A stretch of DNA of 64,000 bases from Tichowtungia aerotolerans (GTDB taxonomy: Bacteria; Verrucomicrobiota; Kiritimatiellia; Kiritimatiellales; Tichowtungiaceae): contig NZ_CP047593.1 of NCBI RefSeq assembly GCF_009905215.1, positions 2,794,900 through 2,858,899 on the forward strand, in the 5' to 3' direction. The translations under genes were made by a program, and so were the position numbers. Positions within the stretch are counted from its first letter, which is position 1. Every line of letters begins with the position of its first letter. Under the pieces are notes generated by a model. It was given only the letters and a program-made list of their open reading frames with translations, had not been told where the DNA came from and did not search any database. Positions 41,430-49,818 of the stretch are shown in pieces.

Positions 41430-42659
41430 TTAAGTACCTGTTGGTTGAAGTGGTGTCAAGGAACGGGAGGCAGTCGGGAGCCCCGGGGCTCCCGACTGCG
41501 GCGAGCCCGCCGCCGGTTTCATTTTTTCTATTTTCTTTAGTCGTCGCTGGATGCGCTGCTCCAGTTCGAATGGGTCGAGCGATTCATATTGTTCCTGTAG
41601 CACCTTCTCCTGCTTGTCCGAGAGGATTCCTGACGCTTTGAGGCGTTGGAAGGGGGGCGCCGGCGTATCGTATGTTTTTATATATCGGCTCTTCTGCCTC
41701 ATTTTGCTCTTTAGCTTCAGCGATGGCTTGAAGAAGTTGTTCAGCTGTTCCCATTCCTGATAGAGCCGATTTAGCTCTTTAAGCATGGCCGGGTTATCAA
41801 GACGGTCATAGCCGAGTAGTTCGCGCACATGGGGCCAGTTTTTCTGCTCAACATGCGCGTTGTCATTTTTACGATACGGACGGGAGCGCGTGAAGTGAAC
41901 GGGCTGTTCGCGGTGCAGAAAATAACGGGTCAGATGATGATTAAGGAACTCGCTTTCATTGTCGCAGTCGAAGCCCGGGATCTTAAACGGCAGGCTGAGT
42001 TCAACATCCTGAGTCTGGTTGCGAACACCTTCGTAACCCTTGTTCCAGACCGCTCGTAATGCAGTCCAGCCGGTCTTTATGTCGGTGTAGGTAACTGACC
42101 AGATAAACTCACCGCTCATTGATCCGCCGCAATGCGCAACGGTGTCGGCTTCGAGATAGCCGGGTCGATCAATGTCCTCGTTGGAGGTTCGGATCGGGAT
42201 TTGATTTTTCAGCAATGTGCCGGGCTTTGTGCCCGTGTTGCATTTGCGTCGTTGCTGAGCTTTGTATGGCTTAAGCAATCGGTCGATACTGGCCTGACTA
42301 ATCTGCAGCAGTTTTTTTCGGCACCCGACTGCCAGATCCCCATGGTGCTTCTTATAGTGGTTGAGCCAAAGCGGTAGCGCCTGCTTCAAGCGCTTTGAGC
42401 ACATCTGCCCGGATTTTAGCCATAGCCTCTTCAGGGCCTTTGTCAGTTCAGGATCATCATATTCGCTCTTGCGCCCGCGCTTCTTTTTTGACGGCTGTTT
42501 GCTCCGGCCCAACAGCTTAATAGCATACTTCCGGTCGTAGCCGCACACCTCGCACACTTCATCGAGCAGGCGGGTTTTATACGCTTTTGCAACCCGGCAA
42601 TAACGCCGCCTCTGAACCTCAATATATTCCTGTTTTGATTCGCAACTCATCTTCTGCAT
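41430..42659 (-). CDS. Integrase-core (DDE) transposase
   Basis: 409 aa. Helix-turn-helix N-terminus (AYKTRLLDEVCEVCGYDRKY), charged linker, then rve-type catalytic core: EADTVAHCGG, FDCDNESEFLNHH and RKNDNAHVEQKNW supply D, D and E. Resembles IS481/ISNCY-type proteins; exact family not assignable by eye. Last about 25 residues (GSPQSGAPGLPTASRSL) come from a GC-rich palindrome and look like an appended tail. Confidence 0.88.
   Translation of the reverse strand: MQKMSCESKQEYIEVQRRRYCRVAKAYKTRLLDEVCEVCGYDRKYAIKLLGRSKQPSKKKRGRKSEYDDPELTKALKRLWLKSGQMCSKRLKQALPLWLNHYKKHHGDLAVGCRKKLLQISQASIDRLLKPYKAQQRRKCNTGTKPGTLLKNQIPIRTSNEDIDRPGYLEADTVAHCGGSMSGEFIWSVTYTDIKTGWTALRAVWNKGYEGVRNQTQDVELSLPFKIPGFDCDNESEFLNHHLTRYFLHREQPVHFTRSRPYRKNDNAHVEQKNWPHVRELLGYDRLDNPAMLKELNRLYQEWEQLNNFFKPSLKLKSKMRQKSRYIKTYDTPAPPFQRLKASGILSDKQEKVLQEQYESLDPFELEQRIQRRLKKIEKMKPAAGSPQSGAPGLPTASRSLTPLQPTGT
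41470..41499. repeat. 30-bp perfect palindrome in transposase 3' end
   Basis: GCAGTCGGGAGCCCC followed at once by its exact reverse complement. It lies within the final codons of the transposase, is far more GC-rich than the surrounding IS and lacks a T-tract. Could be a transcription or translation stopper of the element, or an inserted mini-element. Confidence 0.8.
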
Positions 42660-42805
42660 CCCCCGTTTTTCACGGTGTCATTAATTATGAGTCAACGAAT
42701 CCGTTGAGCCCGCGTCCGGTCGGGCGCTACGGTATCATTTAATTTGAGTCAATTCGCAAATCAAAGTGGTGTGTGTTCTCCTTGTCATGTTAGTTGCGGG
42801 GCGTT

Positions 42806-44479
42806 ATGTTGGTGACCATGATTACAGCACGTCTGAAATGGATTGTTGGCGCCGTTTTATTTGCGATATTTTCGGGGTTTTCCCAGCTGGAAATTGAGCC
42901 GTGGGCGGCGACCGACGGGCTGGGGCGCGAGCTGCCGGGGTACAGGGAGTGCGGCCGACCTCGTGACGATAAGTTTGTCGGCATTTTCTATTTTCTCTGG
43001 CTGGGCGGCCACGAGCAGGCCGGGCCGCATGATATCACAAAAATTTTGCAGCAGCCGGAGGGCGGGCGGCAGTGGGGGAAAAAGAACTTGTTCCACTGGT
43101 GGGGCGAGCCGCGCTTCGGTTACTACCTGATGGATGACGAATGGGTGATTGCCAAGCATGCGCAGATGCTGGCGGACGCCGGGGTCGATGTGGTGATTTT
43201 TGATGTGACCAACGGCTACACCTACAAGGATCATTATCTCAAGCTGTGCGAGGTATATTCCAATATCCGCTCCAAAGGCGGCAAAACGCCGCAGGTTTCT
43301 TTTTTGTTCAATTCCAATCACGTCAAAACCACACGCGAGGTGTATGACGATTTCTACAAGCCGGGCCTGTACCGGGAGCTCTGGTTCGAGTGGAAAGGTA
43401 AGCCGCTCCTGATGACCAACCCGACGGAGCTGCCGGAGGTGATTCTCGACTTTTTTACCATCCGCCGTTCGTGGGCGTGGTGCAAGGGTCCCGGCTCCGA
43501 CTGGTTTGAAGACGGTAAAGACAAATGGGCATGGATCGATCGGTCGCCGCAGACTTACGGTTGGCACGAAGATGATGACGAACCGGAGTATGTTCCGGTG
43601 TCTGCCGCCGCCCACCCGGTCAATCGCACCGGCCGCAGCCACAAAAACGGCAAGCAGCCGTATCCCGAACAGCAGAATTCAATGGTTGGAACCTATTTCC
43701 AGGAGCAGTGGGACCGGGCGCTTGAAATTGATCCTGAGTTTGTTTTTATCACCGGTTGGAACGAATGGGTTGCCCAGCGTTTGGCGTATGGCGGCAAACA
43801 GTCACGCGCCTATGCCAACACAACGGTCGAGCCGGGCGGCTATTGGTTTATCGACCAGTACTCGATCGAATACAGCCGCGACTGCGAACCGATGCGTGGC
43901 GGGTTTGAAGACAATTATTATTATCAGATGGTTTCCAATATTCGGAAATTCAAAGGGGTCGATCGCAAGTGCAATTGGCGCGATGATGCCGGCGACACAC
44001 GCCACCGCAACCATCCCGGCTATGCCTCGGCTGGTCCATACGTCAACGAGTGGGGCCGCAATGATATAGTTTCCTGTGGTGTTTCTCTTGAAGAAACCAA
44101 TTTGATTTTTACCGCTGAAACTGCGGAGGCTCTGCCGCCCCCTCAGGGAACCACATGGATGAACCTGCTTATTCGCAATTCGCGCGAAAGAGATGACGGG
44201 TGGGAAGGATTCCACTTTCGGATTCGTCCAAAGGATCGGGACACTGCAGACTTTCTTGCCTTCGAGGATGGCGAGTGGAAAACTGTTGCGGCGGTTTCGG
44301 CTTCAACAACGGAGAAAACGGTTTCGTTCACTGTGCCGGTTTCAATGATTGGAAAAAGTTTTCGAGCCCTGGAAATCAAATGGTTCGATCATATGCCCGA
44401 GCCGCTCGATATTCTCGATTTTCAGGACCATGGAGATACCGCACCGAACAATCGTTTCCGGTATGTATGGGAGAAGTGA
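42806..44479 (+). CDS. Secreted GH99/WbsX-like glycosidase
   Basis: 557 aa from ATG 42806 (GCGGGG upstream; ATG 42818 possible). Signal peptide (WIVGAVLFAIFSGFSQ). The catalytic-type domain has VGIFYFLWLGGHEQAG near residue 60, DAGVDVVIFDVTNGYTY, and the hallmark ITGWNEW of GH99/WbsX-type alpha-barrels. C-terminal about 110 residues form a beta-sandwich. Paralogue of the protein at 51325. Likely acts outside on a glycan whose identity is unknown; the sulfatase neighbours suggest a sulfated one. Its native promoter may have been displaced by the IS ending 53 bases upstream. Confidence 0.8.
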   Translation: MLVTMITARLKWIVGAVLFAIFSGFSQLEIEPWAATDGLGRELPGYRECGRPRDDKFVGIFYFLWLGGHEQAGPHDITKILQQPEGGRQWGKKNLFHWWGEPRFGYYLMDDEWVIAKHAQMLADAGVDVVIFDVTNGYTYKDHYLKLCEVYSNIRSKGGKTPQVSFLFNSNHVKTTREVYDDFYKPGLYRELWFEWKGKPLLMTNPTELPEVILDFFTIRRSWAWCKGPGSDWFEDGKDKWAWIDRSPQTYGWHEDDDEPEYVPVSAAAHPVNRTGRSHKNGKQPYPEQQNSMVGTYFQEQWDRALEIDPEFVFITGWNEWVAQRLAYGGKQSRAYANTTVEPGGYWFIDQYSIEYSRDCEPMRGGFEDNYYYQMVSNIRKFKGVDRKCNWRDDAGDTRHRNHPGYASAGPYVNEWGRNDIVSCGVSLEETNLIFTAETAEALPPPQGTTWMNLLIRNSRERDDGWEGFHFRIRPKDRDTADFLAFEDGEWKTVAAVSASTTEKTVSFTVPVSMIGKSFRALEIKWFDHMPEPLDILDFQDHGDTAPNNRFRYVWEK

Positions 44480-44770
44480 TGATGACGAAAATAATCGTTA
44501 TTTTTCTGTTTCCGGTTTTTTTGCGGGTGGAGTGTCACACACCCGGAATATTCTATTGATCTATACGGACGATCACAGTTATGCCCCTTTGGGTGCAGGG
44601 CATTTCCAGTGATTCAAAAAGTCTGAACATCGACGCGGTGGGGCGGTGTGCGTATGGCCGACGGCGGCAACACGGCGGCACCGCAGTGCGACGGCTCAAT
44701 AAACGGACAATATCAGAGTAAGCTGGATATTGAGTTCGGCAATTCATTTCTGATGATGACCCAATTCCGT
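44479..44770 (+). pseudogene. Sulfatase pseudogene
   Basis: ATG at 44479 overlaps the GH99-like stop. The pieces are spread over frames: an N-terminal hydrophobic start (IIVIFLFPVFL), then RNILLIYTDDHSYAPLGAG, a stop, then MADGGNTAAPQC and GQYQSKLDIEFGN. These match the start, active-site block and following part of S1 sulfatases such as the one at 62916. The CxPSR active site is lost after the cysteine and most of the gene is deleted. Confidence 0.8.
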
Positions 44771-45903
44771 CAAGGATTGCCTCGCAGAGTATTGGCAAAT
44801 TCCGGGTCGGTCGGCTCCAATTGCCTTGAAAGATACTCGCGGGCATTTTCGCTTAACATTCCCATTTGGTCTATCTCTGTCAGCCATGCTTTAATTGCGG
44901 CAGGATTTTCTGAGTAGAGCTGATGATAAAGGCTGAAGATCAGCGGAGTGAACTCATTCTCGGTAAAAACGAACGATTCGAAATACCCGTATGCGCTTTC
45001 CAGATTTTTTTCTATCAGTTTCTGGAGTCCCGATACCACAAGATCCTGGTAGCGGGGATCTCGGCTGTGGTTCGCCGCCAGTTCGTTCAGTGCTTCTGCA
45101 GGATTTTCATCTGTTTTTCGTGCGAGTATGCTGAAAGTGACTACTTCCCGCAGATCATTCGACGGCAGCGAGTCCCGCCATTCAAGAGCTTCCTCTTCCG
45201 GAAGTTGACCAGCAATCGCGGCTGCCGCTCCGAAACGTGTTTCATGATCGGTGATGCACTCCAGCATTTCGCCGGATAGCTTCAAGTCAGATTCAGCCAT
45301 TCCGGTAATGGCCGCAGCGATAAGTCGGTCATAGGCCTCCAAAACAAATGCTTCCTTGGACTGGGCCAGCCAGTCAATCGTTTGGGAGGGAGCCAGCTCT
45401 GCTGATCTTCTCACCAACACGTCAAACCAATCGTCCCGTAGATTTGTATCCCAGCTGGCCAGTGCATAGTTCATGGATTCATCTGCATCAAAATCGATCC
45501 AGCGATAATGCACGGCAATCAGTCCGCGACGACGATAGCGGAAATCTTCAATCCGGTTGACTGCTTTTAGGTAGATCGGGATATCGTTCGGCGACATTTT
45601 CTGGATCAGCAGGTGAAGCTGGTATTCTGCATTGATGTCGTCGGTATCGATGATGGCCTGCATGGCAGAAAATAATCTGTCTTCTTGGTTTTTCTTTTTA
45701 TCCTCTTCGGCAGTTTCCTGCAGCGGAAGGGGGGTGGAAAATGCCGGGGTGACGCATTCTGTTTCTGATGAAGCCGGAGAATGTTCAGGATCGGAGCTTC
45801 TGTCTGGCAGTAGAAAGAATGCAAGCATTCCTGTCAGAAGAACAAGTGCCATGACAACTGCAATATTTCTGCCTGTTTTCATGGTCGAATTTACAGGCCC
45901 CAT
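44770..45903 (-). CDS. Membrane-anchored helical-repeat protein
   Basis: 377 aa. One N-terminal membrane helix (IAVVMALVLLTGMLAFFLL), acidic/Ser-rich linker, then about 280 residues of alpha-helical repeats (SQTIDWLAQS, AEALNELAANHSRDPRYQD, ESAYGYFESFVF, YHQLYSENPAAIKAWL). Start may be 45903 (ATG overlapping the previous gene's end) or 45882. No family name known to me, but such helical proteins are common in Verrucomicrobia and relatives. Translationally coupled to the upstream secreted protein. Confidence 0.7.
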   Translation of the reverse strand: MGPVNSTMKTGRNIAVVMALVLLTGMLAFFLLPDRSSDPEHSPASSETECVTPAFSTPLPLQETAEEDKKKNQEDRLFSAMQAIIDTDDINAEYQLHLLIQKMSPNDIPIYLKAVNRIEDFRYRRRGLIAVHYRWIDFDADESMNYALASWDTNLRDDWFDVLVRRSAELAPSQTIDWLAQSKEAFVLEAYDRLIAAAITGMAESDLKLSGEMLECITDHETRFGAAAAIAGQLPEEEALEWRDSLPSNDLREVVTFSILARKTDENPAEALNELAANHSRDPRYQDLVVSGLQKLIEKNLESAYGYFESFVFTENEFTPLIFSLYHQLYSENPAAIKAWLTEIDQMGMLSENAREYLSRQLEPTDPEFANTLRGNP

Positions 45904-47192
45904 AGGTCATTTTCACATACTTGGCGTATTTGCGTGGGATTTCCAAACAGGAAGTAAACGTCTCCCCGGAATTCTTCATAGGCATTCAGAGACTCAAGAG
46001 TAACCAAATGAAGCATTCCCGTGGCAACGAATCGTGCTCCAAACCACTCCAAGGTAGATGTGCGCAGAGAGTCTCGCAGTTCGGCACCGTATACACGGTC
46101 ATCGGTGTAAAGTACAGCTCCTGTGGACCGGTTTCGACCTACGATGCATGTGTTGTTGAAGCCGCTTGCGGGATAATAGCATCCTATAGCCATCTTGTTG
46201 CCGCCGATATCTTGATTTTGTGCCAGAATCAAAAGCCGCTTGCCTGGAGTTCCGTAGCTTTCCAGTCCGGTTCCATAGTCATCAGCAGTCCGATTGCGCA
46301 ACGTCTGGTTGTTGTAGACATTGACAACATTCAACCAGTTGCCGGAGCGATCTGCCATCTGCCAGTTTCCGTTGTTATCAATCCATCGTGTGACTGTGAA
46401 AGGAGATCGATCTGTGTCAAATCGCACTGCCATCGAACAGCTGATGTTCGACAGGTAGTAAGTCAAGTCTGGATGACTGCCTGAGGGGTTTGTATTGGAA
46501 ATGTCGGTTACAGATCCATTGACTGGGTCCAGCACTGTCGCTCCTGGCCCAAATTGACGGAAGCATTCCCCTGACGGTCCGCGTACCAGCGAATAGGTGA
46601 ACATGTGTCGGAAAATCGGTATATCATATGTTATTCCCTGGACCCGTTCGTATCTACCCCAATAGTCAAATTCACTTTTAACTTCCGCATCTTGTTTTCC
46701 AGGCAGGTTTTCTTCGTCTATTGGATCGGTATCGCTGTTGCCGTTGTCGTTTGTGTACGGGTCGGCCCCGATGTTTTCCCAGCGGGTGAAGTCGTACAAC
46801 CCGTCTCCATGCCAGAGGGCGCACGGACGAGACTGAATAGCCATTACAGAACTGTTGGCTATAATTGTCGAAGGTGTGCCTAGAGTTTCATTGAAGCCTG
46901 CCTGTGTGGGATTATACCTGTCGGAGTGTAGGCGATCACGAATGGAGCTCTGGCCCATACGACCATACATATCCGCATTCGGTCCCATAAGATCGGTGCC
47001 GCCAACAATAATTTGGTTAATGGCCCCTCCACCATAGGAGGTGATGCCAAGTGTAATGTTATTATAGGTTATGCTATGCGTTGTAACGGTTGGGTTGCTC
47101 GGAGCTATCACGGCTCCTCTGCCGATTTGACCGAGCAGGCAGGCCATTGTAAGGGCCGTGATGAGATAATCTTTTATGTCTTTTTGTATCAT
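45891..47192 (-). CDS. Secreted protein of an unrecognised family
   Basis: 433 aa with signal peptide (ITALTMACLLGQIGRGAV). It aligns along its whole mature length with the C-terminal half of the protein at 60489: GGGAINQI / GGGYINRL, RYNPTQAGF in both, RPCALWHGDG / RPCVLFRGDG, DEENLPGKQ / DESLLPGKQ, SEFDY, FRHMFTYSLVR / FRHYYEYRYVR, and YTDDRVYGAELRDS / YRDDRRLHVELRDS. Beta-rich; could be a glycan-active enzyme or binding protein. Expression is probably under the GTTTACAG box at 47266. Confidence 0.75.
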   Translation of the reverse strand: MIQKDIKDYLITALTMACLLGQIGRGAVIAPSNPTVTTHSITYNNITLGITSYGGGAINQIIVGGTDLMGPNADMYGRMGQSSIRDRLHSDRYNPTQAGFNETLGTPSTIIANSSVMAIQSRPCALWHGDGLYDFTRWENIGADPYTNDNGNSDTDPIDEENLPGKQDAEVKSEFDYWGRYERVQGITYDIPIFRHMFTYSLVRGPSGECFRQFGPGATVLDPVNGSVTDISNTNPSGSHPDLTYYLSNISCSMAVRFDTDRSPFTVTRWIDNNGNWQMADRSGNWLNVVNVYNNQTLRNRTADDYGTGLESYGTPGKRLLILAQNQDIGGNKMAIGCYYPASGFNNTCIVGRNRSTGAVLYTDDRVYGAELRDSLRTSTLEWFGARFVATGMLHLVTLESLNAYEEFRGDVYFLFGNPTQIRQVCENDLWGL

Positions 47193-47591
47193 CGCGTTTC
47201 TCCGTGTTGGGTGAAAGCGTAGTGCGTTTCGTCTTACTAACGCCTTATTTTATAAGATTATGCTCTTGTTTACAGTAATCAATTGTTTAGTGTCAAAGTT
47301 TTGTTAAATTTAATTTCAACAAAGATAGTCGCGTTATATTTAGGTGTGTGTGGTTGAATCGTAATTATTGTGATATGTGAAAACTTTATTTGTCCAGTAT
47401 CTGAGTGTCTGAAGAAAATAAGGGAAGGTGGACTTCGCATTCGGCGCAAACTGTGTCGATTTCGAAAATAATTTCGGTCCGTTTCGGTACTGTTTGGAAT
47501 GTTTTGTTCGATTCATGAATAAATAACTGGTTTCCGTAGAATTTTATGATTCAATGAAACTGTTTACAGTGTTTGGTTTTGGAGGTTTGAT
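47193..47591. promoter_or_regulatory. Divergent promoter region of the polysaccharide island
   Basis: 399-base AT-rich gap between the divergent secreted-protein gene and the first sulfatase. On the minus side, CTTGTTTACAGT (47265-47276) lies between a possible -35 (TTGATT read on the minus strand) and AT-rich -10 candidates. On the plus side, TGAAACTGTTTACAGT (47555-47570) lies 22 bases before the sulfatase ATG, after TTCAAT as a poor -35. GGAGG at 47580-47584 is its ribosome site. Confidence 0.55.
47555..47570 (+). promoter_or_regulatory. Operator-like box TGANACWGTTTACAG
   Basis: TGAAACTGTTTACAGT; its inner 12 bases ACTGTTTACAGT form an imperfect dyad (ACTGT-TT-ACAGT). Shared with the promoters at 52959 and 56886. 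LacI-type repressors bind sites of this general kind. Confidence 0.5.
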
Positions 47592-49460
47592 ATGGTTAAG
47601 AAGTGCTTTTTCGGAATTTCAGCGATGGCAGCTTGCGCGTTGGCGGACAAGCCGATGAACGTGGTGTTTATTCTGGCGGATGATCTGGGATGGTCGGATA
47701 CCACGCTGTATGGGCATACGAGCCTTTACAAAACACCGAATATTGAGCGGCTGGCGAAGCGCGGTATGACGTTTACGCGGGCGCATTCCAACAGCCCGCT
47801 CTGTTCGCCGACACGCGCGAGTATTCTGACCGGGCAGACACCCGCACGTCACGGGTCGACTGCGCCGCAGCACCATCTTGGGACCATGCGGATGGAGCCC
47901 TCGGTTAAGCCGTCGGCTCCGCCCGGCAGCAAGGCGCTTGAGACCGAGTCGGTGACGCGCCTCGACACGGCTTTTCCAACCCTTGGAAAAATGGTTCAGG
48001 ATGCCGGGTACAAAACCGCGCATTTTGGAAAATGGCACCTTGGTCCGGAGCCGTACAGCCCGCTGGAGCACGGTTTTGATGTCGACATCCCGCACTGGCA
48101 CGGTCCGGGACCGAAGGGCAGTTTTGTTGCGCCGTGGAGCTACCCGCGGCTGCAGCCCAAATCGCCGAAAGAGCACATTGAAGACCGCATGGCCGAAGAG
48201 GCCGTAAAATGGCTGGGTTCGGTAGGCAAAAAGCCGTTTTTTATGAACTACTGGCAATTCTCGGTTCATGCGCCGTTTGATGCCAAGGAAGAGCTGATTG
48301 AGAAATACCGCAAGGAAATAAACCCCAACGATCCGCAACGCTGCCCGGTTTATGCGGCAATGGTGCATTCGCTCGACGATGCGGTCGGCACGTTGCTCGA
48401 TGCCATTGACGCAAACGGACTGAGCGATGAAACAATTATCGTTTTTACATCGGATAACGGGGGCAATATGTACAACGAGGTCGAAGGTGAAACCCCGACC
48501 AGCAATGCGCCGTTGCGCGGCGGAAAAGCGACGATGTTTGAGGGCGGAATTCGTGTGCCGTGTGTAGTCGTCTGGCCGGGCGTCACGACGCCGGAAAGCC
48601 GCTGCGATGAAATCATTCAACTGTCCGATTTTTATCCCACACTGCTGAACGGTCTCGATATTGATCTCCCTGCAGACTGGCCGATTGACGGTGTCGATCT
48701 GATGCCGGCACTGAAAGGCGGCACGCTGGGGCGCGATGCCATCTTTACCTATTTTCCGCATTCACCTCCGATTCCGGACTGGCTGCCGCCGGCGATGTCG
48801 GTCCATTCCGGAGACTGGAAGCTGATCCGGCTGTTCTGTCAGGGAGAAAACGGCGCGCATGATTATCGGTTGTATAATCTGAAGGAAGACATCGGGGAGA
48901 AAAATAATCTGGCGGCGTCCTATCCGGAAAAAGTCAGAACGCTCGATCGGATGATCGAAAACTATATTGAAGAATCCGGCGCGGTGGTTCCGCAGCCCAA
49001 TCCGAAGTTTAATCCGAAAATGTACGCACCGGAAAATATCGGGGTGCCGAAAGACAAGCAGAAACTGAAAGGGGAGGTGGCCGGATGGATCGGGGCCGGA
49101 ACCTGCTCTCTGGAGCAGGGAGAAGGAACTCTGGTTGTCAACAGTCGCGGTGAAGACCCGTTTTTGAGTGCGCAGAGGTTTGATGCGGTTAAAGGCGGGC
49201 CGTTTAGAATTTGTTTCAGCATGAAGTCCGATTCCAAAGGGACCGGAACAGTGTATTATAACAAACCGGCAGCCGCCGGACGCACGGTGTCATTTCCGGT
49301 CCATCACGACGGTGCATATCATGAATATGAGGTAAGCATTCCGGTGGATATGCTGAATGCCGTACGCCTCGATCCATCACGCGGTCCGGGTCGTATGGAA
49401 ATTGATTGGATTAGAGTTTTTAACAGCTCAGGTGAAGCCGTTTGTGAGTGGGCTTTTTAA
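47592..49460 (+). CDS. Secreted S1 family sulfatase with C-terminal beta domain
   Basis: 622 aa. Signal peptide to about residue 18. Alkaline-phosphatase-like sulfatase core: [13 protein letters not shown] (metal Asp pair D30-D31), active-site [12 protein letters not shown] with Cys 71 to be turned into formylglycine, HFGKWHLG, and FTSDNGGN. After about residue 490 comes an extra about 110-residue beta domain ([38 protein letters not shown]), like a carbohydrate-binding module. It removes sulfate esters from a glycan. Contains the perfect palindrome at 47974-47988 (AFPTLGKM). An anaerobic sulfatase-maturing enzyme or FGE must be elsewhere. Confidence 0.92.
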   Translation: MVKKCFFGISAMAACALADKPMNVVFILADDLGWSDTTLYGHTSLYKTPNIERLAKRGMTFTRAHSNSPLCSPTRASILTGQTPARHGSTAPQHHLGTMRMEPSVKPSAPPGSKALETESVTRLDTAFPTLGKMVQDAGYKTAHFGKWHLGPEPYSPLEHGFDVDIPHWHGPGPKGSFVAPWSYPRLQPKSPKEHIEDRMAEEAVKWLGSVGKKPFFMNYWQFSVHAPFDAKEELIEKYRKEINPNDPQRCPVYAAMVHSLDDAVGTLLDAIDANGLSDETIIVFTSDNGGNMYNEVEGETPTSNAPLRGGKATMFEGGIRVPCVVVWPGVTTPESRCDEIIQLSDFYPTLLNGLDIDLPADWPIDGVDLMPALKGGTLGRDAIFTYFPHSPPIPDWLPPAMSVHSGDWKLIRLFCQGENGAHDYRLYNLKEDIGEKNNLAASYPEKVRTLDRMIENYIEESGAVVPQPNPKFNPKMYAPENIGVPKDKQKLKGEVAGWIGAGTCSLEQGEGTLVVNSRGEDPFLSAQRFDAVKGGPFRICFSMKSDSKGTGTVYYNKPAAAGRTVSFPVHHDGAYHEYEVSIPVDMLNAVRLDPSRGPGRMEIDWIRVFNSSGEAVCEWAF

Positions 49461-49800
49461 CGAAAAGGCATTCGTGTTTCGTTAGTTCTAAAGGTCGATT
49501 CGCGAATGACCAGCTCTGCGGGAACTTCATAGAAGCCGGGAGTGTAGGGCTTTTGTCCTTCCAACACCTCCAGCAGTTTTTCCGTGGCCTTGTAGGCCAT
49601 TTGATAGAAAGGAATTTTTACGGTGGACAGCCGGGCGGCTTTTTCGCTGAACAGGTCTATGCCGTTGAAACCCATGAGTGCGATGTCTTCCGGACGTATG
49701 ATGCGTGTCAGATCCGGGGCAGCGGTGAATCCTGCCTCATCCATGGCTTGTCGAAAGCCTTCCATTCGGTCGCGAATGGCGATATTGCTGTGGAATCTAA
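49457..49800 (-). pseudogene. 5'-truncated LacI-family regulator
   Basis: The frame reads RDRMEGFRQAMDEAGF, PEDIALMGFNGIDLFS and LVIRESTF, the C-terminal part of a LacI/GalR sugar-sensing repressor. The DNA-binding half and most of the ligand domain are missing; the frame runs open to about 49805 and then meets the leader of the next sulfatase. The stop codon overlaps that of the upstream sulfatase. Likely the former local repressor, lost by deletion. Confidence 0.75.
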
Positions 49801-49818
49801 GCCGTTGGGGAGACAGAG

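Larger units (their letters stand above)
41372..42752. mobile_element. Insertion sequence with integrase-core transposase
   Basis: About 1381 bp. Terminal inverted repeats TTGACTCATAAATAAATGA at 41372 and its partner at 42725-42752, both running on to ACCGTAGCG, 28-29 bp with few differences. A further partial copy of the end sequence lies inside at 42668-42692 (ACGGTGTCATTAATTATGAG). No clear target duplication. Its right end is only 53 bases from the start of the GH99-like gene. Confidence 0.85.

Noticed and set aside
44341-44354. TTCAATGATTGGAAA as a copy of the palindrome
   Set aside because: Left arm is broken (TTCAA instead of TTCCAA); not counted.
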